Shown in pieces: positions 34,220 to 49,400 of a DNA stretch of 64,000 nucleotides. The translations under genes were made by a program, and so were the position numbers. The notes beneath the pieces are model-generated. The model did no database searches. It was not told the DNA's origin and was given only the letters and a program-made list of their open reading frames with translations. Positions within the stretch are counted from its first letter, which is position 1, and each line of letters opens with the position of its first letter. This DNA is from Riptortus pedestris (lineage: Eukaryota; Arthropoda; Insecta; Hemiptera; Alydidae), in contig CM032231.1 of the NCBI GenBank assembly GCA_019009955.1, positions 109,733,501-109,797,500 of the forward strand, read 5' to 3'.

Positions 34220-37200
34220 ATGTCTATTAACGCTCTAGCGGCCACAGTTTTTCTTTGATCGTTTCCAAACTCCATATTTAATCGTTTTAGGTAAAAAGGA
34301 AGATCGAGTTCATTAATGGCTGAAATCGGACCAATGGGAGGGGGAGTTTTGAAAATTCGAAATATCTACGTGTATAAGTCGAATCGATAAAGTGTGTAGA
34401 ACCAATCTTATTGCAAATTAAATGATCTATAAATATTGTTCTATACATCCTTCTGTACCATATATATTAACCGAGATATTTGGATTTTTATTAAATCTGG
34501 GCGCCTAAAGGGCGAGAGTTACTTTCCCGCCAAAAGCTAGTTTGGCAGTTTCCTTGACTGGCTTGACTGTTGTGAAATTTCTTTATTGTATAACTTCACG
34601 TGGGAAATCTGCTTAGTTTACGCTGCCCCTGCGTGATGGACTTTTTTTCTTTACGGTGAGAGTCGGGTTGGCAGACTTGTTTGTTTGCATTTCAGTCGCC
34701 TGGCAAGGAGAGGAAAAATTTCTTGTTCCTTTTGTATTTATTCATTTAATATTCAAAGTGGTGTTGTGTTAGCAGTATGTAGATTTATCTATTATTAAAC
34801 TTCCTGAGGGAAATCTGCTTAGTTTACGTAGCACCTGCGTGACGGACTTTTTCGTCATCTCCTGGGTAGGATAGATAGACGTCTGATAATTTAAAGATAA
34901 TTTTCGAAAATCCCATCGTGAATACAACCTCATTAGCAGATTTCCCTTATGGGCTAATGGTGATATGACATTACTAGTGTGCCATAAAAGCACGTGGGAT
35001 ATCTGCTTAGTTTCTGCAGCCCCTTCAGCTCCCGCTATCTTTTCCCTGAGTGAGCTGTTGAATTACTTAAAACCTCGCGATTAGCTTAAATTTCCGATAG
35101 TTTTCATAAAGGATTACACACCGAAGTAAGGATAACTTTATGTGAAATTACGTCAGCGGACGTGAAACACTCTTTAGTTTCTGTAAGGCAGTGCCTTACC
35201 TCTATGGCCGCTGGTGTCGTGTTAGGTACACAGCTGTGCACTGCTATGGGTCAGTGGCTCTGTAGGTCGCGCTCCAGGGACTGCCTTACCTAACTTAATT
35301 TTCGTTAGATGCCAGCCCAGTAAAACTGGCCGGGCTTGAATATCAGGCCTTCCCTAGGTTATTCCTCTCTAACCTCCGCCAACTTCATTACCATATTAAC
35401 GGGCTAAATGCAATGTTTCATTACCGTAAATGAATAATATATAATATCGTAGGACGAATAAAAATAAAGTCCGTCACGCGGATGCTGTTCATTGTGATTT
35501 ATATTTTTACAATTGCTTCAAAGGACAACTTGTTGCAATAGTGAATTGACTGATTTTGTTATACTAAAGCATAGAAGGTTAAGTCCAGTAAATATTGCGA
35601 AATTCAAATTTTTTTTTTTTACTTCATTATTTTTATTTTTGTTAAATTATACGAAAAAAAGTTAGGTGTGTTTTTGGAATGCTAGTACAACTTATCCTCA
35701 CGATTTTGGCATTTTCTTTAGCAGATTTCCCCTATGGGAAACCAGATATTGAGGTCGTGCTACCGACGCCATTTTCGAAAGATTTCCTCAATTGTCCATT
35801 GATCCTACGCAGAAGATGACGAAGAACTTAAGACAGGTGGGGGGGGGCGTCACCAGTACGTATTTGCATGTTCTCGTACAATACAGGTCTCTTGAAAATA
35901 ATATTTGTTATTTAAGCTTCGAATAATGCGGTGTATTATGCGTCAAGGCTTCCATAAGGTGAAGTTTATTTTGCCATACTATGATCTCGCAAACGTATAA
36001 AAGCAAATGGTATTGCTCATATTATTACGAATAAAAGCTGAAGAATTGCCTTCAAATTTTAATGCATATTGTCTTTTCCTGGCGATTGTTGTGATAAATA
36101 GAGAAACTTGTCCCGTTTAATACTTCTTGCTGTAGAAATTTTACGGAACCAATGCGGGGCTTCCCAAATGATCTCATACGAGGAAGACTCGACATACGCC
36201 TCCCCGTAAGAAAGGAATGATTAGAAAGGGCGACAAGCGTGTTAATGGTTCGTTCATGAATGATAAATTTAGCTGTAAGGACTAGCAGAGAGGTTGCTAG
36301 ATTTTGGAAGTAGGCAGACATCATTAACGGAGTCTTTCTTCTAATACGTGTAACAAGAAGGCAAACCAGCTCTCCAGATCCGTGGAATGAAACGAAAACG
36401 TGTTCTGATACCAAATCATTCCAATAAAGACCTCAGAATAGTTAAAACGTCAGTCACGCAGGGGCTGCGTATACTAAGCAGGGTTCCGTACGAGAATGTT
36501 TACAACAGATAAATCTACATACTGGTAACACCACCGTGAATGTTAAGGGAATAAATACAAACGGTAATAAGAAATCTTTCAGTCAATTTACAAGTTAATA
36601 ATATCTACAACGGAAAGCGTCTGAATTGTAAACAAACAGGGCAGCCAACTTCGCAGCACTGAATGGATATAATTATTCAAGGGAAATCTGCTAAAACGTC
36701 AGCCACGCATGGGCTGAGGAAACTGAGCAAATTTCTGACGTGCTGGAAAGACATACTGGGGATCTCATCTCACCAAATATATTCTCAATTACGAATTAAA
36801 GATCTGATAAGTAGGGCTGGGTTTTTATTATAATTAGTTTACCAAGGTCGGTTTCATAACATTTTTCGATTCGCACTTTAGTAACGGAAATATTGTGAAT
36901 GTTAGCAGATTTCCACTAATGGAAATAAGCTATTTTTGATTTTTTCCGCCTCTAACCCCTCCCCCTTCCCATTTCAGCTGTTAACAAACTTGATCATTCG
37001 TTTTACTTGTATGTATATAGTATTTACAGGTTACACCTGGTAATTGATCTCGTTAACAAGTAAACCTGATATTCATGGGTCCAGACAAGGGAATAAGAGG
37101 GTCACAAGGACATGCAGTGGTTGCCCATTGCCTAAGGCATCATGATAAAAATTCATTTGACACCAGTAAAGTGGAAAAAAAATGGATTCAAAGGCAGAGT

Positions 37201-40200
37201 TGTTAGATAGCCATCCCTCAGTAGCCTGGAGCCTGCATAACTGACTAATGATAGACATTAGCTTGTATGAGTATGCAGACTATAACTTTAGTCTATCCTC
37301 CAGTCTTGCCTCTCTGATAAGTTTTAAGTGACAATTTAGACAAGGAGGGAACGTTTTACATGAAACATTTATATATCGAGTTTCATCATCTAAGTAGGAT
37401 CGGTAGGTATTTGAGGAAAATTGCGTCCTGACTACAATCTCAATAGGTAATATCTGATAAAAGAAGCTTTTTGAAGTTGTGGATGCGTCATTATGTGGCG
37501 ATATTGTCATACACGATTTCTTTTCTTCTATTTTATTGGTGGCTAAAAATCCATTCGCAAAACCATCTTATTGTTGGAATGAACTTTTTGTTATTGTAAC
37601 TGAACTAACTTAAGTGTTACTTAGGGCAGACAACCCCAATTTAATTCTGGGGGGGGGAACTAAATTACAGCGGTTCGGTCGTGTTTGTCCAAGTAGCAAA
37701 CCAGTGATTCGGGTGTGATCCTTCGACAAGGGTTAGTACAGAAGATGGGCTGAGGAATGTGCGCGACGCCCTCAAAGCGAGGATAACAAGTTCTGGGCTA
37801 CTTAATATTGTATGGAGAAAGTTTTTGTGAACTACCATCTTAGATCCATGGACTGTAAAAGCGGCCCATCCTAAAGTCAATTACGATTAAAGAATGTCAT
37901 TGCCAAGAACGAGTAAAAAGGATGTTTTAGAAGTCCGTCACGCAGGGCTGCGTTAGCTGAGCAGATTTCCTGCGTGCGTCACGTATTTGCATTTATATCA
38001 AAGCGTAAAATGTCAATGAGAACAATATTTGGTATTTATACTTCAAATAATGTGCTTCATAATATAACAACTTATTGTTAATATGCCATTAGTAGGAGTG
38101 GGGGTTTACTGCAGGCTTGAAAACTGAAAATTGGAAATGTCTCGATTAATAATCACGATAATGAAAAAACATACATAACAACATTACATTTGCAATAGCA
38201 CTGATTGTTAATAAATTTTCAAGCCTACGCGTAATAACGGTGATTTTTCCATTTTCGAAATTCCCACAGGCCCGATTTTAGCCGGTAACGAACTTGATCT
38301 TCATTTTTACATAAAACGTTTAAATATCGAGTTCAGTCATAATCAGACAAAAATATCGGCCGCTAGAGAGTTAACTTAAAGGAATATAAAATTTTGAATG
38401 GACCTCATTTTCGTCATCTCTTTGGTAGGTTCGATGGATATTTGAAGATATGTTTTGAAAATACCATCATGAGTATATCCTCAATAGCTTTGAATTTTTT
38501 TTTTTATTTGGTACATTGTCCTGCCTAATAATTGGGTTTGGCGTAGCCTTTCCTAACTTAAAATTTAACAATAATATATAATTAACTTCAATAAAATATC
38601 TTATTGTCTTTTAAAAATTGTATGAAAATGTTCTTTTTTTCCGGACAGAATGAATTCAAATATTAGTTCCTCCCCAGTTATATCTTACAGTAACTTGGTA
38701 AGATACAACAATAACCGGAAATTTTCACTATCTTTTAATAACTGTTATTTTTCCTGCAGTGGTTTCTTCCTATATAAAGCAGTTTAATAATTCTGAAGAA
38801 GAGAATTACTTCTTCAAAGAGCTTTACTTTAATAAAGGTCTCGTGGAGGTTAAAGACCTTTCAGAGTTATTTATAACCTCAGTTACTTCTCTTCCCTCTA
38901 CTGTTTCTATCTAGTGAATCCGCTTTAACTCTGGTCTCTGTCTGTTTCATTAGTGCAGTATTATTCTTTCAAATGATCAAACAAATCAAAGAAAAAACAA
39001 AGCATCTCCGCAAAGCCGGATAATAAAGGAAGTGACATTTAATTCGTTGATAACAAAAAATATAATGTCCGTCACGCAGGGGCTGCGTACAAAGCAGATT
39101 TCCCACCCAAAGGTTTCCAATAGATAAGTTTTCATACTGGTAACACCACCGTGAATATAAAGTGAACAAATACTAATGGCAATGAGAAATGCAATCAATT
39201 TACAAGTTAATAATCTCTACAAAGAAAAGCGTATGAATTGTAAACAAACAGGCCAGCCAACGTCGCAGCGCCGAATAGATAGACACAACTATTCCAGAAA
39301 GGAAAGAAAAATAATTAATGGAACAAATCTGAATATGACGTATTAATTTTATTGAATACTATTTACTATAGCGTGTGCTGTAATTTGTAATGAATCAGAA
39401 TCATTTTTATCTCAATCATTCACATTTTAGTACTCCAAGAACAAAAGGAGGGGTCGGGGATCAACATAATGTATTTGCATACATCACACAAAGCAAAAGT
39501 TTAATGAAAACAATATTTGGTATTAAACCTTATAATGAAGTGGTTTATGGTATAACAACTTATTGTTAATATGGCATGAGCAGGAGTGGGGGTTTACTGA
39601 AAGCCGAAAGCAGGGGCTGCGTAAACTAAGCAGATTTCCCACGTAACGTTTTACAATAGAGAAATTTCACGAGAGCCGTGCAGTTAAGGAAACGTCCGAA
39701 CTAGCTTTTGGCGGGAAAGTCAGTTGTCTGTTAGCCGCCTAGATTTAATAAAAATGCAAATATCTCGGTAAATATTCACAATAGAGAATAAATGTTTATA
39801 ACAATATTTATAGTAAATTTAATTTTCAATAAGATTGATTCTGTATAATTTTAAGATCCGACGTGTCGTAACGGAGATATTTCGAATTTTCGAAAATCCT
39901 CCCCTCTAAACCCCCCTCCCTCTGGTCCGATTTCAGCCATTAACGAACTTGATCTTTCTTTTTACATGAAACGACTAAATATCGAGTTTGGTAACGATCA
40001 AACAAAAATTGCGACCGCTAGAGCGGACGGACCTCATTTTCGTCATCTACTAGATAGGATCGATGGACATTTGAAGAAAAATTTGGAAAATTCCGTCATG
40101 AGTACAACCTCAATAGCTGATTTCCCTGAAGAGAAATCTGCTAAAATCCAAATCCGATCCGAGATATCCCCTCCCCCTCGCACCTGTCCGATTTCAGCCA

Positions 40201-40307
40201 TTAACGAACTTGATCTTTAGTATTACATAAAATTTTTAATTCTCGATTTTGGTAACGTTCAGACAAAAATTGCGACCGCTAGAGCATTAACAGACCAATA
40301 TCAATAT

Positions 40308-40367
<60 letters not shown>

Positions 40368-43300
40368 ATAAGACAGAACGCACCTCATTTTCATCATCTC
40401 CTGGGTAGGACCGATGGGCGTTTGGCGAAATTTATCGAAAATCGGGTCATGAGTACGACCTCAATGGTTGATTTCCCTCTGGGGGCAAATCTGCTAACAA
40501 TGGATTTGAAAAATCTAGCAGGAGACATCTTGAGGAAATCATAAGTTTGTTTGTCGCGTTGTTCATTATCACTGACCCAATTTGGGCCCAACGAGGTCAA
40601 GGATCAATTATGCCGCTCTCCTCATCCCACGGTGCCATGGCATGCTACTCGAGAGATACAACAGCCAGCCCATAGAGTAGCCCTACTTCCATATACCAAC
40701 AGCCCTTCAAGACCCTTATCAACTATATCTGTTATCAAGAGCAGTTTCTTCCAGCAGATGTTTATTAGCAGATTTCCCCTAAGGGAAAAATATATTCAAA
40801 TGTCCATCGATCCTACCCAGGAGATGACGAAAATGAAGTGTGTGTGTGTGTGTGTGTGCGTGCGCGTGTGTGTGTGTATGTGTGTGCGCGTGCGCGCGTG
40901 TGTGTGTGTGTGTATATGCGTGTGTGTGTGTGTGTGTAGTTTTGAACGGACCTCATTTTCGTATCTCCTTTGAACGGACCTCATTTTCGTATCTCCTGTG
41001 TAGGATCGGTGGACATTTGAAGAAATTTTTCGAAAATCCCGTCATGGCTTCGACCTCAATAGCTGATTTCCCTCAAGGGAAATCTGCTAAAAATAAATAC
41101 AATTTTAAATATTGTTAGATTTCAGGAAGATAGTTTTATCTAAACATTCAAAATTATTTTAATTTTTCGAACGAGATTTGCTTGCAAATTCGTTTTCCGT
41201 TTACCACATTTGTTCCTCCGCCGACGACTAGGCTTCAAGAATACATTCGATTCTCAAGAAAGCCCGCCAAAACACATGGTGATAATACCAGTGTTGTCAG
41301 ACATTGTTTTAATTTTGATAAGTACAACGTAACGTTAAATGGTACAATCGATGAGGATACACCGCCGCTGTCCTTCGCTTGAAGGTTTAACACTTTTAAA
41401 GACACATTGTTTTACAAAATTGTATCCTCCAAATAATGTTAAACGGGAGTTAATGGTTAAATTGCCCCCTCCCCGCAATATTTTGTATTTCTCTCACTTT
41501 TAAAGACATAAACAGACTCAATTACAACAGAGACATGAGCACATCGATCCTACCCAGGAGATGACGAAAATGTGGTCCGTTCAAAACTGGATATCTATCT
41601 AAATATTTGTCTGTTACCTCTCTTGCGATGACAATTATTGTTTAATCGTTACCAAACTCTATATTTAGTCGTTTTATGTAAAAAGAAAGATCAAGTTCGT
41701 TAACGGCTGAAATCGGACCATGTGGAGGGGGGGGGTTAGCGAGGAGGAATTTCGAAAATTCAAAATATCTCTGTTGCTATAAGTCAGTTCGAAAAATTGT
41801 ATACCAACACTCTTATTGCAAATTAAATTTTCTAAAGATATTATTCTATATATATTTTCTGTATAATTCGTATTAACTGAGATATTTGGATTTAATAGTT
41901 TTACGCTTTCTGTAAACCCCCACTCCTACTAGTGTCATATTAGTAATAAGCGTTATATCATGGACCAGTTCATTACAAGGTTAAATACCAAATATTGTGT
42001 TCAATAAAGCTTTATTATACGATATACAAACAAATAAGTTCTGTTGACCCCCCCCCCACTTTCTTTTGTTCTTTGATTACTAAAATCTCAGTGATTGAGA
42101 TATAAATTATTCTGATTAATTTCAAATAATTCCACTTGCTATAGTAAATAGTTTTCAATAAAATTAATATGTTATGTTCAGATATATTTCATTAATTGTT
42201 CTTTTTTCTGGTCTAGAATAATTTTATCTTCAGCGCTGCGAAGTTGGCTTCCCTGTTTTTTTACAATTCAGGCGCTTTCCCTTGCAGATATTAACTAGTA
42301 AATTTTCTGAATTATTTCTTATTACCGTTTGTTTTTATTCCCTTAAAATTCACGGTGGTGCTACCAGTATGTAGATTTATCGGTTGTAAACCTTTCCTTG
42401 GGAAATTGCGTAGTTTACGCAGCCCCTGCTGGACGGACTTTTTCAACTATTGAAGAACTCTGTCAAGTTAATATTCTTCAAAATATAATAACGCGACGTC
42501 ATTAATAATTATGAATTTGACAGATTTAATCACCTTAAATCTGAAGTTAAACACAAAATCTCTCCACTCATATTTTTACGGGGTCGATAACAATAATAGT
42601 ACAAAAAATTATCGATTACCACGAGAGTAGCGAGACTTGAATATAGTCTATTAATATCAAGGTAGCACTGGGTGATAAGAAACATATCAGATCGGAAATT
42701 CCTTTATATTGATTTACTTATTTTTCTATGTCGCTTATAATACTTCCAATATTTTGCATGAACGTACGTTTCAAATATCTGTAGAAACGCATATGAAATA
42801 TTCGGGAAGAAAGAACACACCGAAATTAAATAAATCGATATTTATAGTTCCTTGTGGTAAGAGTGTTTTGGCGGGCTTTCTTATTACTCATACTTCTTTC
42901 CTCTATAAACACGTACTTGAACTGTAAATTTATATTTTATGATCCTTCGTATTAAGGAAATTGTTGAAAAATCGACTAATGATATTATTCCTTGAATGTC
43001 ATTTCAATTTATTTCTGAAGTCTAAAAAATTCTTACACACTTTTCCCTCATGAGAACTTTTTATTCTGTCATCATTCCATAGGCATTGGATTTCCATACA
43101 TTTATTAATTTTCTTTGAGCTTCTATTTTTATAAAATTGAAATTATAATTAATAAGTAGCTATTATATATTACTACTGTAAAACGTTTAGTTATTAAATT
43201 GAATTGTGTATCTATATCTTACTTACCTTGTATAACTATGAAGTTTAGTTAACCAGTTGTCTGGAGATCATGTTCCATTGTTCTTGTATCTGATTTGAGT

Positions 43301-46300
43301 TGTTATTGATAATAATTTTCGGTGAAAATGCAGTTTAACCCCACCCTTGATGCCTCCAAGCTGAAAATCCACCGAAGTAACGTTTGTAAACATTGCGTAG
43401 ATCTTGAAATCGCTGGATTACGCGTTGTTGTTTAAAATTGAGTTAAAAAACAATGAGAAGAAAAATAATCACGATCGGAGTGATCACCCGATTTTCGATG
43501 AATCCACCAAGGGTGGGGTTAAACTGAATTCCACCCTAATTTTCTTATAGATGTCTCAGTTTTACTACTTTTACTTTAATGGCTTTAAATTTATTTTTAT
43601 TCTTATTTTTTTCATATAACTGTTATTGTAATGGTCTTCAAACCGTTCAGTGTATGAGAGCAATTAAAAATCAGTCATTGCTATCTCAAGATAGTTCTTT
43701 AATTATGGATTCCTAACTTCGACAAGTCATTCATTCTTTGTGAGTCCGCCCTATTTTTGCCTATCTGTCTATATCCATAATGCAACATGTGTTTGGGGGG
43801 TATGATTTTTTCTAGGGATTGTCCAATCATCTCAGGTTTTCCGTTATTCCATCAGATAAATTCCTACTGAAATGTTTTAAAACTTATCAATTAAGAGTTA
43901 TTTTGTTGCTCACTTTATTGTTCGATTATCATTCCTTAGCCTTAATACTAGCCTGAGCTTTGCCTGATAAGAACATTTAAAGACTCAGATTATCTTGTCT
44001 GTTAAGTATTATTATAACTACCTAGCAATTGTAAGGTATGTGCATTAATATTTGATATTTTGAAATTATAAAATGATTTGTTAAACAATTGTTTGTCATT
44101 AGTTATTAATTTCTTTAATTAAAAATTAGTTTAGGTTTCTTCGCAAGGGTTATATTACTGGAGTGATAAAAAGATAGGAAAGTATTGTAAAAAATGTTGA
44201 ATTATTGGACAGTTTCAGCAACCCCATTAGTTTATTTTTAGGTGGCAAATACCATATGCTATAATTTATAATTAAACCACAAAATGGGTATCTCCTTGAA
44301 TTTTTTCATTTATGGTCGAAAATATTGTAATAGTAGTAGGATTAGAGTAGGGGTAAAATGTAAACTCTTTAATATCTTTGTTGTTAGTGAATAAAAAACA
44401 ATATAATGTTGATAAATTATTGTTCTGCAATGTTGTGTATAGTTTTCTCTTGAATATTTATGGAATAAAGTCTACAATTTCTACACACCACTCTTCACTT
44501 CTCTTCTACATTAGCCTGGTGTTTACACTTCAATTTTATTTATTCTTTATTTTTGGTTTTCGTTTTTTTCTCCTTATTTCTTTTTTTTTTTTTTCTCTCC
44601 CTTCTATACTTATATTTTCATTTATATTATTTTCATTACACTGATGTTTTCATACACACTATCGTTTCCAACATAAAGACTGTTATGCCAATGAACAGTT
44701 TCAGGAATCACCATATTCCATAGTTCACTCATTTTCTCTTTTTTGTTATTTTTGTTGTTGTTTGCTATTGTGAGCACATCTGGTTGATGAGTGAATCGCC
44801 GGCGTTACGGAACTCATTTGAATAAATAAATAAATTTATGGAATCATGAGTATTTTGTGTTTTCATTCTTCAGTAAACCACCGATCCTCATGCAATTTCC
44901 ACTTTACCCTATTATATAACTAAACATACCATGTTCAACTTAAATTTATATTCTTTTTTGTTTAGAAAGAGTTCATATTATGGGAGAAATATATATATAT
45001 ATATATAACATTTTTCATGAGAACGACAAATTTTAAAAGAAGTTTATATTATGAGTTTGGACGGTAATGGGTATTCTGCTGGAAAGTTACTTACTTGAAT
45101 GAAGACACACATTCACCAATACGAGTTTAGAATATAGGGTCAAGATGAAAAGTCATCATGCTTCTGAACCTAGGTCATTATAATATAAATAAATATAATC
45201 TTACGTTTTTTTTATAGGTGCCGGAACCTGTTGAGACTGTTAAAAAAGAAGAATATGTTCCTGAAATAAAAGAAGAAACAAAGTCTGAGGAAGGAGAAAA
45301 AGAGTCACCCCCAGTCGAGGAAACACCTCCTCAACAGCCAAGCCCTCTTATTCCTAAGGTACCAATTAGTTAATAAGTACTTTTTGAACTCATTCCAATT
45401 TGAGCTCAGGTGAAAACAAGTTTAAAACTAATTTTATGTTTTAGTTTATTTTTTTTCTAAAAGTATGAGATTTAGGAATTTTGATTTCAGTGTCATTGCT
45501 TATTTATTGAATCTAATTTATACAGGACCATGGCTAAGAAACACAAATGCTTACTTGGTCACTGAAAACTCTTGCAGTCAGTTTCATATGTTTCTGTACC
45601 CTCTTCAATTTGCTTTAACAACTTTATTAAAAGGGGAAAAAAGAGAGGGAGAGAGAAAAAAAGTTATGACACTTAATTTTTCTAATCTTATTAATGGTTA
45701 ATACTTAAAACAACTACAAATTTTTAATAAATAATTGACTAACTAATTATTTTGTGGGATTATCCTTAATGTAATAATATCCCTTAGTCTATTCAGTCAA
45801 GAAGAATCCAATTTTGAGTTCAGAGGAGTCCATTCATCAGGGATATCTCATTGTTTTATCATTGGAGATCACAGACATCTTTGTGATTTGATATTCTGAG
45901 TGATCTCGTAAATCCTCAGTGGGGCATTTCAAGAAGTTGAGGAAGTGAATTATTTATTACTGATACAAAGGCAACAAGTTAGGGGAGTTAGGCTACTGTG
46001 TTTAGAATACTTTTTCTTCTAACTGGTGACGTCAAAATTCATCACTTGGTTTTAAATTTGTTTTTATCATATTAATTTATTGAACTCATTTTCTCTTTGA
46101 TGACTCAATTTTTAACATATCCCACACCATCAAAGAACTTTCAATGTGTCTTAATGTTTTGTCATCATTTTTCTTATCTGGCATAAGCAATTTAAATTAT
46201 TCAATTTATGTTTTGCCAAATAATATTACATTTTTCTAAATAATAAAACCTTTTGCAAATTCTAACTTCTTTTTATTTTTGTTTCTGTTATTGTTTTCAT

Positions 46301-46427
46301 CTGAGCATTTAACCATTTATTTGTTTTCTTTCTTTTCAGTATTCTTCTAACTCAAACTACTTTCCTTTCACCTAAATCCTCCAAAGTAGAAGAATGTTCA
46401 CTTTTGGATGAGATTTTATTTTTGTAT

Positions 46428-46497
<70 letters not shown>

Positions 46498-49400
46498 TTT
46501 CATTTTTTATTTTACGATCACCAGAGCTCGCTTTAAACCCAAATCTATCTTCATGTCCATACCTTCTGATCACTTCTTTTCTCATTAATTATACAGTTAG
46601 TATCAACCTTATGAAAATAAATGAATTTATATATAAGACAGTGAATAAAAGGCATGTATGTAAATAATATATCGCTGGGGTGTAACTTGTAACCTTCGAG
46701 CTTATTAGATTAACCATAGAAGGATCTATAAAACTAGTCCAAATGGTTAGATTCCAAATTTCCAAACCTTATATGTATAAAAATATTTTTCTCAATTCTT
46801 GTCATTTTCTAAATTAAGCAGGGGTTTGTTTTATTTGCTTAATATTAAATCAGTAGTGAAACATTGTGCTTGTACTTTGTGATTTGTTTTTCAAGTTCTA
46901 AGTACATCTGGTTACTTTTGTCACTGACCATAAAATTTAATATGTGGATTGTCCAAATCACTTCATTTATTTTAAATGTAAATGAGTGATTTATACTCGA
47001 ATTTTTTAAGGTATAATTATTTATGTTTTAATTGTCATGCTGATTTTAGGAAGAAGAGGACCCAACGCCAACTGAATTAACGAGGAAGAGAAGTGTAGAA
47101 AAGGAACCAGAAGGTGAGGGAAGCAGTGGAAGTGATAGTGACTCAAGTCGAAAAAGGACTAAAGTTGATCAAGAGACTGAAACCACACCATCAACCACAT
47201 CTCGGGGAATTAGGGTATTTTAGTTTTTATAATTGAATAGTAATTATTGTACAAATTTTATGCTAGTAGAGGATGGTTGGGCATCGGCTATAGATTTGCA
47301 ATTCTTCAAATAGAGGAGTTTATTTATTATGCTGACAGTTACGAGTACCATTGGTTCCCTTCTTCAGAGCAATTGTAGTAGAAGAAGAGCAGGGAGCAAA
47401 ATAACTTCCACACTCAGTGAAAATTACATCTGGAATTTAATTGCATCTCATTCAAGATGTATTTTTCACTGAGTGCAGTAGTTATTTTGCTCCTTGCTCT
47501 ATTACAATTGCTCTGAAGAAGGGAACCAATGGTGCTCAAAACTGTCAGCATAAGAAATAAACTCTTCTATTCGAAGAATTGAGAATTTACCCGACCATCT
47601 TCTACTTTCATTCAATCACCAATGGCTGCCACTAGCAACTGATAGATTATGTTCATATTTTAATTATTAATATATACGGCTACAACCTATGAACCTATGT
47701 ATACTACAAACTATATTGGGCAGTAGACTCATTGATGGTCTCTGAAATGTCTGGTGATCTGAAATGTTATGCCTTTTAGTAAAGAAAATATCATTTGGAA
47801 TAGAATTCATATATTATTAATTCCCATTTTATTGAAAATCCTTAGGACATCCCAAATGTTTGTGAGATGCCTCTTTGTGATCCTGGTTGTCAAATGACAA
47901 AGGCTGTGGTCCATTTCATCCAACATTGTTATATTTCTTATGGCGTACGTGTATTATGGTGGATGAGTCAGTGGCATGAGTGCTAGCTGACAGGATGGGT
48001 TATGAGGTTCACAATAAATCAACCTTGTCTATATATGAATGTTGGTAATATTAAGGAAGGTTCAAGGGTAAAGGATTTGTAGCGGATGTCCATATCGTAG
48101 GAGCATGCCCCTGGTCTTGGGAATTTGCAGTGCTCCAAAATCAAAAAATATTTTGATGTCCTGGAGGTCAACGAGCCAATTGGGGTGATGCTGGTAGCTC
48201 TTCGAGATGAGGTGGGTGGCCATACTCTGAGGGAATGTTTTGGCCAATGACTGCCTTAGGTTAGGATTAGGTTTTATAGCTTCTTAACTGGAATGTCATT
48301 ACTCCTCCCATGATAATTAAGTTTTTAGATCTCAGAGTAGCTCAATATGAACGCTTCATAGTATAATGTTGGAGGTACTAAAGGGCTCTTAAATTAACTC
48401 CACTAAAGAAGATCACTTAACATAACTCAGGTTTAGGGCGATTGCTCTGGTGCAACTGATTGTAGTGATTAAATTTTTAAATTCTATTTTTGTGTTTATT
48501 AATTTTTTAAGTTAATAGTTTGCTAATGAAGTCTACTAAATAATGATCTATATAAATCTACCACTAGTGACAATAGTAGATGCTGTAATAAATAAATTAT
48601 TTCACTGTCTGAAATTTAGCAGATGACTTGAATATGTTTCCTCTAAGCAACATCATGGCCATATTTCCATTTATAATCCATCCTAGAGTTATGGTTGTCT
48701 GGCCATTATGTTATTTTGGTAAGAAAATTACTTTCTTAAAATGAGAATTTATAATAAAAAGTTAGCAGAACCTTTATATTAGTATTTTATCCTTTGAACA
48801 CAGGAAGCCATAAAAAGAAAACAATTAAATCAAATTTTAATAATTGAGCTGCTTTAGAAACTTGAATTAGCAATTGTGTTTTTTTGCCAGGTATTGGGTC
48901 GTTAAAATTAACATTATTCATTGGGTCTTATTGAATAATTTTACATTATTCAATATACAATCTGGTTAATTTAAGTAAATGATTAACGTAAGTTTTTTAT
49001 TCTATTTTTAGTCTCCAGTGGATGATGAAAGAGAGAGGATGATCTCTGAATTTGTATCAGAGATGTCGACAAACTCAGATAGCTTGGGCGAGGCTACTGA
49101 GCGACTGGCTAAGGAAGTTGAAAGCCTTGGCGAACTTGCTGCCGCAAAGGAAATAGAATGGAATGCCATTCTAAGGGTAAATATTTTAAAGTAATATTAA
49201 ATATACAGTCGACTCTCGCTAACACGAACCTCGATAACCCGAAATCCTCAATAATACGAATTATTTTTAATAAACCTGTCTAACACGATGAAATTACCAT
49301 ACGTAACACAAACTAATTTTCCGGTTATATTTTATCCGGATTCCTTAACGAATGATGAAGACGCTCCTTCTGACAAGGATGAAGAACCAGCAGACGTCAC

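Larger units (their letters stand above)
47263..47605. mobile_element. Penelope-type foldback element with two hammerhead-like motifs (intron 3)
   Basis: Left arm about 47263-47435 and right arm about 47450-47605 are inverted copies (AGGAGTTTATTTATTATGC left; CATAAGAAATAAACTC right). Each arm has CTCTGAAGAAGGGAACC and CTGTCAGC. The remaining loop is about 15-20 bases. Confidence 0.65.

Noticed and set aside
36052..36414. 120-codon minus-strand open frame, one of the longest in the window
   Set aside because: It begins at a non-ATG codon, lies between HINE fragments and shows no recognisable motif or splice context.
40551..40973. 140-codon open frame
   Set aside because: Its second half is encoded by a (GT)n tract and HINE sequence; the rest has no similarity, splice sites or start context.
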